Assembly (NCBI GenBank): GCA_002700865.1
Contig: PAFB01000094.1
Location: 1 to 12,939 of the forward strand
Origin: Rhodospirillaceae bacterium
GTDB lineage: Bacteria > Pseudomonadota > Alphaproteobacteria > UBA7985
Direction of reading: 5' to 3'
DNA length: 12,939 nt
Shown here one piece after another: positions 7,040-12,939 of this stretch. The notes beneath the pieces are model-generated. The model saw only the letters and a program-made list of their open reading frames with translations. It had not been told where the DNA came from and did not search any database. The translations under genes and the position numbers were made by a program. How positions within the stretch are numbered: position 1 is the stretch's first letter; each line of letters opens with the position of its first letter.

Positions 7040-7408
7040 TTGCAGCGATCTGGACGGGCTTCCCTCTACGGCTGTGTGATCGAGAAGCGTAGCGATGGCT
7101 GGACCCTGATCACGCGTGAAACCCGCCGAACCGCCGGCGCACTGCGACCCGTGCAGATGGAAGATGGCCGCTGGCGGGTTGATGATCGATGGATTGTGGA
7201 TCAGCCGGAAGGGAGCTGGGTCTTCTTGGGGGCGCAGGGTGAGAGTGCGGGCCTGCACAGCCTGGTGAGCCGCGCGGCTGGCAGTTGTTTAACGTGGAAT
7301 GGTGCAGCACCGGACTTTGATGGAACCGCCCTGCTGTGGCCGGATAACCGCGCCTTTTTCAGCCCCCGCCGACCGCTTGCCGTGCCGGTCAACGGGCCTG
7401 TGACATAA
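7040..7408 (+). pseudogene. tilS: TilS C-terminal remnant downstream of the in-frame stop
   Basis: The frame of tilS continues directly after the TGA for 122 codons, starting with TTG at 7040. The sequence LQRSGRASLYGCVIE, then DGWTLITRE, DGRWRVDDRW, VFLGAQGESAGLHSL and TALLWPDNRAFFSP, has the pattern of the TilS C-terminal domain: a beta-rich tRNA-recognition region usually ending with a Trp-Asp-Gly-Asp-like turn and an Ala-Pro stretch. Adding this part to the upstream one gives about 398 codons, near the usual length for this group. The TTG could in principle allow re-initiation, but no Shine-Dalgarno is visible just upstream. I read it as part of one interrupted gene, not an independent one. 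Confidence 0.75.
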
Positions 7409-7493
7409 GTTTCCCATGCGCCGTAACGTCTCAAGCGTTGCATCCTCGGTTTTGGGTCTTACATTGTTGGTAACGCAACTCCCCGCACGGGTT

Positions 7494-7497
7494 AGGA
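7494..7497 (+). promoter_or_regulatory. Ribosome binding site of ftsH
   Basis: AGGA lies six bases before the ftsH ATG at 7504, a near-ideal spacing that supports that start. The remainder of the 95-base gap after tilS shows no clear promoter or terminator. Confidence 0.6.
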
Positions 7498-7503
7498 ATA
7501 AGC

Positions 7504-9441
7504 ATGAATATCGGGCGTAATGTCTTGATCTGGCTGGTGATTTTGGTCATCGGGCTGGTGGTTCTTCAAAGCCTCTTTGGCAACAGCATCAACAGCAACA
7601 GCTCCAAAATTGCGATTTCGCAGTTTGAAGATCTGGTTGATCAGGGGCAGGTCACGGAAGTTGTGATCCAAGGAACCACGGCAACAGGCAGCTCTGCCGC
7701 AGGGCGTCGCTTCACGGCGGAAATCCCGCCCGGTGGTGAAGAACTGTTCATCAGCAAGCTCGATTCCTCAGGCATTACCTATGAATACTCGCCGCCAAGC
7801 GGCTTCGCGTTCGGACAGCTGTTTGCCTACGTGCTGCCGATCCTGCTGCTGGTTGGGTTCTGGGTGTTTATGATGCGGCAAATGCAAGGTCGCGGCGGCG
7901 GTGGGATGGGCTTTGGCCGATCCAAGGCCAAGCTGCTGACCCAAGACATGCACCGCGCTACGTTTGCGGATGTTGCAGGTGTGGAAGAGGCTAAAGCCGA
8001 CGTTGAAGAAATCGTCGATTTCCTCCGCGATCCCCAAAAATTCCAACGTCTGGGCGGCAAAATTCCAAAGGGCGTGCTGATGGTGGGCCCTCCGGGCACC
8101 GGTAAGACGCTGCTCGCTAAGGCTATTGCGGGCGAGGCAAACGTGCCGTTCTTCACCATTTCAGGCTCAGATTTCGTCGAGATGTTCGTCGGGGTCGGTG
8201 CGAGCCGTGTGCGTGATATGTTCGAACAGGCACGGAAGAATGCGCCCTGTATCATCTTCATCGACGAAATCGACGCCGTTGGTCGAGCGCGTTCCATGGG
8301 GATGTCGGGCGGTCACGAAGAACGCGAGCAGACGCTCAACCAGCTGCTGGTTGAGATGGATGGTTTTGAGGCTAACGAAGGGATCATCCTGATCGCCGCG
8401 ACCAATCGCGCGGACATTCTGGACAAAGCGCTGCTGCGTCCGGGTCGCTTTGACCGACAGGTACAGGTAAACCTGCCGGACTCGATTGGCCGCGAGAAGA
8501 TTTTGCGGATTCACACCAAGGGCGTGCCGCTGGGGCCGGATATCGATCTGGCACGGATCGCCAAAGGGACGCCGACCTTCTCTGGCGCAGATCTGGCCAA
8601 CCTCGTAAACGAAGCCGCTTTGCTGGCCGCGCGCGCTAACAAGCGCGTGGTGACGCAAGAAGACTTTGAGAACGCCAAGGACAAAGTCACCATGGGGCCA
8701 GAACGGCGCTCTGCGGTGCGTACGGAAGAAGAAATCGAGCTGGTGGCCTACCATGAAGGCGGTCACGCGCTGGTCGGTGTCCATGTCCCTCTGCGCGACA
8801 AACTGAACAAAGTGACGATTATTCCGCGTGGGGGTGCTGGTGGCTATGCCCAGTTCCTGCCTGAGAACGACGCAGCGATGCTGAAGCGGAAAGAGCAATG
8901 GAAGGCCGAGCTGGCTATGGCCTATGGCGGGCGCATTGCGGAGGAGTTCATCTATGGCCCCGAACACGTGACTGCAGGGGCAATCTCCGACATTCAGATG
9001 GCAACGCAACAGGCGCGCGTTATGGTCGAGCGCCTGGGCTTTTCCGAGCGTCTGGGTCTGCGAGCCTTTGGCCCCGATCAAGGCGAGGGCATGTTTGGCG
9101 GCATGACCAAGAACTACTCTGACGACTACGCCAAAATCATCGATGAGGAAGTGGAACTGCTGCTGAGGACGGCTGAAGATTCAGCGCGTCAAATTATCGG
9201 TGACAACCTCGATGGTCTGCAACGGCTCAAAGAAGCGCTGATCGAGTATGAAACGCTCAGTCGTGAAGAAGTTGAAGCGGTTCTGCGCGGCGAGGCGCTA
9301 ACCCGTGAAAGTCGCCGGGTCGAGCCGACGCGCCATGCCGATAACAGTGATGACGACACGCCGTCGCCGGCACCAGCACCCAAGGCGGCGTCTGGGACCT
9401 CTGCGCTGCCGGGTATTGGTGGGCCAGCCTCTGACGGTTAA
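7504..9441 (+). CDS. ftsH: FtsH, ATP-dependent membrane zinc metalloprotease
   Basis: This 645-residue protein degrades membrane and regulatory proteins as a hexamer in the inner membrane. Two membrane helices (about 7-26 and 103-124) flank a periplasmic domain. The AAA+ module follows: Walker A GPPGTGKT at 195-202, pore loop FVGVG, Walker B IIFIDEID at 250-257 (Asp254, Glu255), and the second region of homology ending RPGRFDRQV. The zinc site is HEGGH at 417-421, with the third ligand Asp496 in GAISDI. The segment after HEGGH reads IIPRGGAGGYAQFLPEND where most bacterial FtsH have a GRALG-type sequence, and the next part, KRKEQWKAELAMAYGGRIAEE, is also atypical. The Pro/Ala/Asp-rich tail is low complexity. 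The gene has its own ribosome binding site and a terminator follows. All catalytic residues are present. Confidence 0.97.
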   Translation: MNIGRNVLIWLVILVIGLVVLQSLFGNSINSNSSKIAISQFEDLVDQGQVTEVVIQGTTATGSSAAGRRFTAEIPPGGEELFISKLDSSGITYEYSPPSGFAFGQLFAYVLPILLLVGFWVFMMRQMQGRGGGGMGFGRSKAKLLTQDMHRATFADVAGVEEAKADVEEIVDFLRDPQKFQRLGGKIPKGVLMVGPPGTGKTLLAKAIAGEANVPFFTISGSDFVEMFVGVGASRVRDMFEQARKNAPCIIFIDEIDAVGRARSMGMSGGHEEREQTLNQLLVEMDGFEANEGIILIAATNRADILDKALLRPGRFDRQVQVNLPDSIGREKILRIHTKGVPLGPDIDLARIAKGTPTFSGADLANLVNEAALLAARANKRVVTQEDFENAKDKVTMGPERRSAVRTEEEIELVAYHEGGHALVGVHVPLRDKLNKVTIIPRGGAGGYAQFLPENDAAMLKRKEQWKAELAMAYGGRIAEEFIYGPEHVTAGAISDIQMATQQARVMVERLGFSERLGLRAFGPDQGEGMFGGMTKNYSDDYAKIIDEEVELLLRTAEDSARQIIGDNLDGLQRLKEALIEYETLSREEVEAVLRGEALTRESRRVEPTRHADNSDDDTPSPAPAPKAASGTSALPGIGGPASDG

Positions 9442-9472
9442 ACCACGGCATCATGGCCGACTGACAATGGAT

Positions 9473-9511
9473 CAAGCGCCCGGTTACATGGTTTCTGGGC
9501 GCTTGTTTTTT
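9473..9511 (+). terminator. Intrinsic terminator after ftsH
   Basis: CAAGCGCCC (9473-9481) pairs perfectly with GGGCGCTTG (9497-9505) around a 15-base loop, and TTTTTT (9506-9511) follows. It lies 31 bases after the ftsH stop and separates ftsH from folP, so folP probably has its own promoter or relies on read-through. Confidence 0.85.
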
Positions 9512-9528
9512 GCCTAAATCGCCGCTTC

Positions 9529-9535
9529 GAGGGAG
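9529..9535 (+). promoter_or_regulatory. Ribosome binding site deciding the folP start
   Basis: GAGGGAG lies ten bases before the ATG at 9546. This favours that ATG over the in-frame TTG at 9510, which would overlap the T-tract of the upstream terminator. Confidence 0.6.
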
Positions 9536-9545
9536 CGATATCAGA

Positions 9546-10388
9546 ATGACGGACGAGGACTTCCATGTAACCCACTGGGCTGGCCTGAGCCTGCAGCAGC
9601 CGCACGTCATGGGCATCCTGAACGTGACGCCAGACAGCTTCAGCGATGGTGGTAAATTTGACCAAATCGATACGGCGCTGGCTCAAGCTCAACGCATGGT
9701 GGCGCAGGGGGCCTCGATCATTGATGTCGGCGGCGAAAGCACGCGTCCCGGCGCGGCTGAAGTCAGCATCGACGACGAAATTCAACGCGTCATTCCCGTG
9801 GTTAAGGCCCTGTCGGCAGAGGGCGTTCTGGTCTCCATCGACACGCGCAAGCCAGCGGTGATGCAAGCCGCCGCTGTGGCAGGGGCCGGTATCATAAACG
9901 ACGTGACCGGCCTGACCGGCGACCCTGCATCGCTGGCGACGGCGCTGGATCTGGATCTCCCAGTTTGCGTCATGCATATGCAGGGCGAGCCGCAAACCAT
10001 GCAAGCCAACCCCAGCTACGAGGACGCACCCGCGGAGGTGTTCGAGTTTCTCGCTGGGCAAGCCGAAGCGCTCATGCGGGGCGGAATGATTGCAGACAAG
10101 ATTTGTCTCGATCCCGGCATCGGCTTCGGCAAGAACCTTAACCACAATCTGCAGATTCTTGCGCGCCTGGACGAGCTGGTCGACGCTGGCTGGCCGGTTC
10201 TTCTCGGGGCATCGCGCAAGTCCTTCATCAGCAAACTGACCGGCGCAGACGTGGACCAGCGCTTGGGCGGATCACTCGCGGCTGTCATGGCTGGCTATGG
10301 TGCCGGGGTTAGTCTGTTCCGGGTTCACGATGTTGCCGAAACCGTGCAGGCTTTGCAGGTAGCGGCAGCGATTTCAGAGGCGCTTTGA
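9546..10388 (+). CDS. folP: Dihydropteroate synthase
   Basis: FolP condenses p-aminobenzoate with the dihydropterin pyrophosphate to give dihydropteroate in cytoplasmic folate synthesis, and is the sulfonamide target. The 280-residue product matches the family length (E. coli 282). Motifs appear in the expected TIM-barrel order: MGILNVTPDSFSDGG at about 22-36, GASIIDVGGESTRPG at 55-69, SIDTRKPAVM, IINDVTGL, VCVMHMQG, ICLDPGIGFGKN, LLGASRKSFI, and the C-terminal phosphate-binding FRVHDV. No disrupted motif is seen. Many bacteria have glmM immediately after folP, but here a glutathione transferase-like gene follows after 30 bases. Confidence 0.97.
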   Translation: MTDEDFHVTHWAGLSLQQPHVMGILNVTPDSFSDGGKFDQIDTALAQAQRMVAQGASIIDVGGESTRPGAAEVSIDDEIQRVIPVVKALSAEGVLVSIDTRKPAVMQAAAVAGAGIINDVTGLTGDPASLATALDLDLPVCVMHMQGEPQTMQANPSYEDAPAEVFEFLAGQAEALMRGGMIADKICLDPGIGFGKNLNHNLQILARLDELVDAGWPVLLGASRKSFISKLTGADVDQRLGGSLAAVMAGYGAGVSLFRVHDVAETVQALQVAAAISEAL

Positions 10389-10418
10389 CGTTCAAATACA
10401 GAATAGGATTTTGCCGCG

Positions 10419-11018
10419 ATGATGACCCTCTATTCCATTGGAATTTCGCCCTTTGGCCGGAAGATCAAAGTGCTGCTTAAAGAACTTGGTATGGAAAATC
10501 AGGTTGAGGTGAAGCCGACCCAGACCCTCGAAGACCCAGCCTTTTTGATCAGCGCCAACCCGCTGGGCAAAATACCGGTGTTGAAAACGCCTGACCACGG
10601 CGACATTTCCAACTCTCCCTTGATTGCGCGCTATCTGATTGAGCGCGCGGGTCCGCAGGCAGCGGTCAAGGCGGATTGGGAGGCGCTCAAGCTGGAAGCG
10701 CTGTGCGACGGCGCGCTCGAAGCGGCGCTGTTGCTGGTGTATCGAAAGCGTTTTGATTTGGTCGGTGGCGATACCTATTTCCAGCGACAAGCAGACAAAG
10801 TCCGTCGCACCCTGGATCGGTTGGAGGCGCTGGCGTCCGGCTTTACAGCAGGTGAGGGCGTGCCGACTTTGGGAGAGATCCAAGTGGTCGTTCTGGCTGA
10901 ATACCTCGCCTTTCGCCAGCCGGTCGGGGACTGGCGCGATGGGCGACCTCAACTATCGGCATTTGTTGACCGGATGGCGGCGCGACCATCGTTCCTGGCG
11001 ACACAGCCTGCGGATTGA
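10419..11018 (+). CDS. Glutathione S-transferase family protein
   Basis: This 199-residue cytoplasmic protein has the two-domain GST layout. The thioredoxin-like N-terminal domain contains ISPFGRKIKVLLKE, with Ser10 in the usual catalytic position, then NPLGKIPVL with the cis-proline at 53, and ISNSPLIARYL in place of the common Glu/Asp-Ser glutathione-binding motif. The helical C-terminal domain includes KVRRTLDRLEAL. The pattern resembles the small YibF-like GST group, but that assignment is tentative. The substrate is unknown. Two adjacent ATG codons (10419, 10422) could start it, with an AGGA-like site about ten bases upstream. The TGA stop overlaps a TTG in frame with the next gene, suggesting translational coupling. 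Confidence 0.88.
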   Translation: MMTLYSIGISPFGRKIKVLLKELGMENQVEVKPTQTLEDPAFLISANPLGKIPVLKTPDHGDISNSPLIARYLIERAGPQAAVKADWEALKLEALCDGALEAALLLVYRKRFDLVGGDTYFQRQADKVRRTLDRLEALASGFTAGEGVPTLGEIQVVVLAEYLAFRQPVGDWRDGRPQLSAFVDRMAARPSFLATQPAD

Positions 11019-11020
11019 CC

Positions 11021-11443
11021 ATGGAAGAACGCCTGACCAGTCTTCGTGCGTCGATGCTGCCTTCCCTGACCGGCGGGCACTGGCGCGAGTTTGACGGTGC
11101 GGGACTGGGCCAGATTCTGCTTGGCCCGGGGGATTGGTTGCCGTGGCTGAGTTGGCCTTTTGCCTTGGATATGTGGGTCGAGGAGGGCGATATTGCTGTT
11201 CTGACCACCTCAGCCGATGGTGTTTCCGCCACCGCTCACCACTTGCCGTTTGAGCCGGGCGTTCGCATTGCCGAGGAGACGGACCTGACGGTTGAAAGCT
11301 TGGGCCGGTGGAGCTTGATCAGCCTGCGCGCCACCCTTCCAACACCGGGCGAGGGCGCGCAATCCGGCGCCGTGCCCGTGCGCTTTGATTCAGAGTTATT
11401 GCGGGGCGAGGATTGGTTTCCCGGTCCTCACAATGGCAACTAA
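11021..11443 (+). CDS. Conserved-looking protein of unknown function
   Basis: I do not recognise this family. From ATG 11021 it has 140 residues. TTG 11015, overlapping the stop of the preceding gene, would add two residues. There is no signal peptide, membrane segment or cysteine. It is rich in Trp and Gly, with DWLPWLSWPFALDMW near the centre and a short acidic segment EEGDIAVLTTSADGV that looks like alternating beta strands. The ending DWFPGPHNGN is polar. The coding pattern (Ala, Gly, Leu-rich, low Cys) supports a real gene, and it directly follows the GST-like gene, so co-transcription is likely. The stop codon overlaps that of the convergent membrane protein gene. Confidence 0.75.
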   Translation: MEERLTSLRASMLPSLTGGHWREFDGAGLGQILLGPGDWLPWLSWPFALDMWVEEGDIAVLTTSADGVSATAHHLPFEPGVRIAEETDLTVESLGRWSLISLRATLPTPGEGAQSGAVPVRFDSELLRGEDWFPGPHNGN

Positions 11444-12408
11444 AACACCTTTTCCACCCATTCTGGCGGCTGACCCAACCGGTAATAGGTGTAGGACATC
11501 CCGCTAGCGACCAGCGCGGTGGAAAAGGCGGTCAGCAAGAAGTTCGGTACGGCGGCGAGCAGCATGGATTGGGTGAGATCGTTGGTCGTGATCTCCGTTA
11601 TTTCCGTTGGCACATTCTGCATCAGCTCAAGCGCCCAACTCACGCCAAGCCCCAGCAGAAACAGCGGCAGCATCAGGCCCGCGTAAGTCATCATCAGCCG
11701 CCCGACATGGCCGCGCGTCGCTGACCAAGCCTCACCAAAGCCAAAGCCGTTGATGCCCAGAGCCGCGGCAGGCAGGCTCATGATCAGCTTGGACCAGATG
11801 TACAGCCACAGCAAAACACCGCCCCCAATCAATGGCGCCAGCAATAACAGCGCCAGCACATCCGCCGCCGGACCCGCAATAAGCGCGACGATGAGGAGCA
11901 AGACGGCATAGCCGACGGAAGCAACGATCGCATAGCCCAACAGCGCAGCGACGGTGATGACCACCATCAAGAACGCCCGCAAAAAGTAGCGGAACTCGAC
12001 TGCACTGAGAAACAGTCCAAAACCAGTCCTGTCTGCATCCAACCCGATCAACGTGGTGCGATGCCAGGCCGCCGCCATCGACGCACCCGCCAAACCGCCA
12101 AAGATCAGCAGGATAGCCAGCCAGCCAAAGAACCCCAAGGCCGCACCAATAAACTCACTGACGACCGACATATCGGCCTCAGGGTCGGCAAAGTCGATGG
12201 CCTGCAGCGCATCGGACAGCCGGTAAATCTCGACGGTGGCCTCATTGAAGTAGGTGATTTGGACTGCCGTCGAGAGCAAGAAATACAAACCAAAGGGCAC
12301 AATCGCAGCGATTATCACGCGGGAGGGCACGGAAAACACGAAACCATAGGCTTCCCGCCAGATTTGGACGACGGGGAGTTCAAAGTCGGTATCGTTGGTC
12401 TGGGTCAT
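11440..12408 (-). CDS. Polytopic membrane protein of unknown function
   Basis: This 322-residue protein starts with a polar, acidic N-terminus (MTQTNDTDFELP) followed by about six to seven hydrophobic segments at roughly 27-50, 86-112, 142-180, 185-212, 245-268 and 285-308. The 142-180 stretch probably holds two passes. A charged stretch between the first and second (EATVEIYRLSDALQAIDFAD) is probably a loop. No catalytic motif or transporter signature is recognisable, and the layout resembles generic six-helix DUF families of bacterial inner membranes. It lies 11 bases after the HAD phosphatase on the same strand, with its Shine-Dalgarno overlapping that stop, so the two are likely one operon. 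It ends tail-to-tail with the preceding plus-strand gene. Confidence 0.85.
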   Translation of the reverse strand: MTQTNDTDFELPVVQIWREAYGFVFSVPSRVIIAAIVPFGLYFLLSTAVQITYFNEATVEIYRLSDALQAIDFADPEADMSVVSEFIGAALGFFGWLAILLIFGGLAGASMAAAWHRTTLIGLDADRTGFGLFLSAVEFRYFLRAFLMVVITVAALLGYAIVASVGYAVLLLIVALIAGPAADVLALLLLAPLIGGGVLLWLYIWSKLIMSLPAAALGINGFGFGEAWSATRGHVGRLMMTYAGLMLPLFLLGLGVSWALELMQNVPTEITEITTNDLTQSMLLAAVPNFLLTAFSTALVASGMSYTYYRLGQPPEWVEKVF

Positions 12409-12416
12409 GGGTGCAA

Positions 12417-12421
12417 TCCTC
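12417..12421 (-). promoter_or_regulatory. Ribosome binding site of the membrane protein gene
   Basis: On the minus strand GAGGA lies eight bases before the ATG (12408-12406) and overlaps the TGA of the upstream phosphatase gene (12422-12420). It fixes the start and suggests coupled translation. Confidence 0.65.
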
Positions 12422-12939
12422 AGGATATCGCGCGGCTCAGGGTTTCATGTAGCTCTTCCGGCGTGTCGAGAACAGCCAAAGCACCCAAAGCCCGAAATTC
12501 TTCCTTTCGCTGTGCTTTCATGTACGGGGCAACTGCATAGAGCACCCCGATAAAGGCCACCCCTGCCGCGCACGCCCCTTGCGCGCCTGTCGGCGAATCT
12601 TCGATGACCACTGCGCGGTCTGGCTGGCGGTGAAAGTGCTGCAGGATGTGTTGGTGCAAATCAGGCGCAGGCTTTGGGCGGGCGACATCCAGACCCGAAA
12701 AGCAGACCTCTGGCGGCAGCAGGTCCTCGTAGCCGGTTGTGCGTAGGTTTTTGAGCACGTTAAACCGGGGCGCATTCGAGGCGACGGCGACAGACACAGA
12801 CCGGCGCACCAGCGCTTCAACCACTGCACGCACGCCGTAAACTGGCTCCAATTCGGTTTCAAAGGCTTTTTCAGAGGTGGCGTACATCTGCTCGATGAAA
12901 TCATCAGGAAGCCTGTAACCCTCCTGCCTGAGCATGGCC
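12420..12939 (-). CDS. HAD-superfamily hydrolase, phosphoglucomutase-like (N-terminus outside window)
   Basis: The frame is open to the window edge and gives about 172 residues. An internal ATG at 12935 is probably not the start, because the nucleophile motif DxDxT expected near the true N-terminus is absent. Visible motifs are the helical cap (LPDDFIEQMYATSEKAF), motif II VAVASNAP with the conserved Ser, a motif III Lys in RPKPAPD, and motif IV VIEDSPTGAQGACAAG with the acidic pair. This pattern fits the beta-phosphoglucomutase/phosphatase subgroup that hydrolyses small phosphorylated metabolites. The substrate cannot be inferred. The gene lies upstream of the membrane protein gene and is likely co-transcribed with it. 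Confidence 0.88.
   Translation of the reverse strand, partial: AMLRQEGYRLPDDFIEQMYATSEKAFETELEPVYGVRAVVEALVRRSVSVAVASNAPRFNVLKNLRTTGYEDLLPPEVCFSGLDVARPKPAPDLHQHILQHFHRQPDRAVVIEDSPTGAQGACAAGVAFIGVLYAVAPYMKAQRKEEFRALGALAVLDTPEELHETLSRAIS

Noticed and set aside
6780..7040. A pair of compensating frameshifts in tilS
   Set aside because: The other two forward frames here are Cys-rich or soon closed and do not resemble TilS. The observed frame resumes good similarity before the stop, so a single nonsense change is simpler.
7438..7465. Promoter for ftsH (TTGCAT, 16 bases, TACATT)
   Set aside because: Only 3 of 6 and 4 of 6 consensus matches, which is too weak to list.
8167..9081. Long antisense open frame of about 300 codons inside ftsH
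   Set aside because: It mirrors the strongly conserved ftsH frame and its translation is rich in Arg, His and Gln with no family pattern, as expected for a shadow of a GC-rich gene.

Overview
The window reads as a chromosomal housekeeping region of an alphaproteobacterium, possibly Rhodobacterales-like. The main reason is the order ybgC-tolQ-tolR-tolA-tolB-pal-cpoB-tilS-ftsH. Joining the Tol-Pal cluster directly to tilS and ftsH is typical of that class, whereas in Enterobacteria ftsH lies elsewhere beside folP and glmM. Genes are tightly packed. I see no tRNA, rRNA, insertion sequence, phage gene or CRISPR array.

Region 1 (1-6246, plus strand) is the Tol-Pal envelope system. It opens with the C-terminal end of the thioesterase YbgC. 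TolQ, TolR and TolA follow with 3-9 base gaps and form the inner-membrane, proton-driven motor. TolB is the periplasmic beta-propeller and Pal the peptidoglycan-binding lipoprotein. A 296-base AT-richer gap containing nested inverted repeats and a perfect TATAAT lies between tolB and pal. Pal is followed by a strong UUCG-loop terminator, and then cpoB, a coiled-coil/TPR periplasmic protein. Together these proteins link the outer membrane and peptidoglycan to the inner membrane during cell division.

Region 2 (6212-9511, plus strand) holds tilS and ftsH. tilS overlaps the end of cpoB. It is interrupted by an in-frame TGA at 7037-7039, and recognisable TilS C-terminal sequence continues in the same frame immediately afterwards. 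This is the most unusual feature of the window, because TilS is normally essential and AUA codons occur in several neighbouring genes. ftsH, an AAA+ membrane zinc protease, is complete, has its own ribosome binding site and ends at a clear intrinsic terminator.

Region 3 (9546-11443, plus strand) contains folP (dihydropteroate synthase), a glutathione S-transferase-like gene and a small gene of unknown function, closely spaced and probably co-transcribed.

Region 4 (11440-12939, minus strand) is a convergent pair. A HAD-family phosphatase, cut by the window edge, is followed by a polytopic membrane protein of unknown function. The membrane protein's Shine-Dalgarno sequence overlaps the phosphatase stop codon. 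Its own stop overlaps that of the plus-strand unknown gene.

I found no new multi-gene system. The points worth following up are the broken tilS, the Asp at +2 of the Pal lipoprotein, the structured tolB-pal gap, the altered FtsH protease-domain segment and the 140-residue unknown protein.
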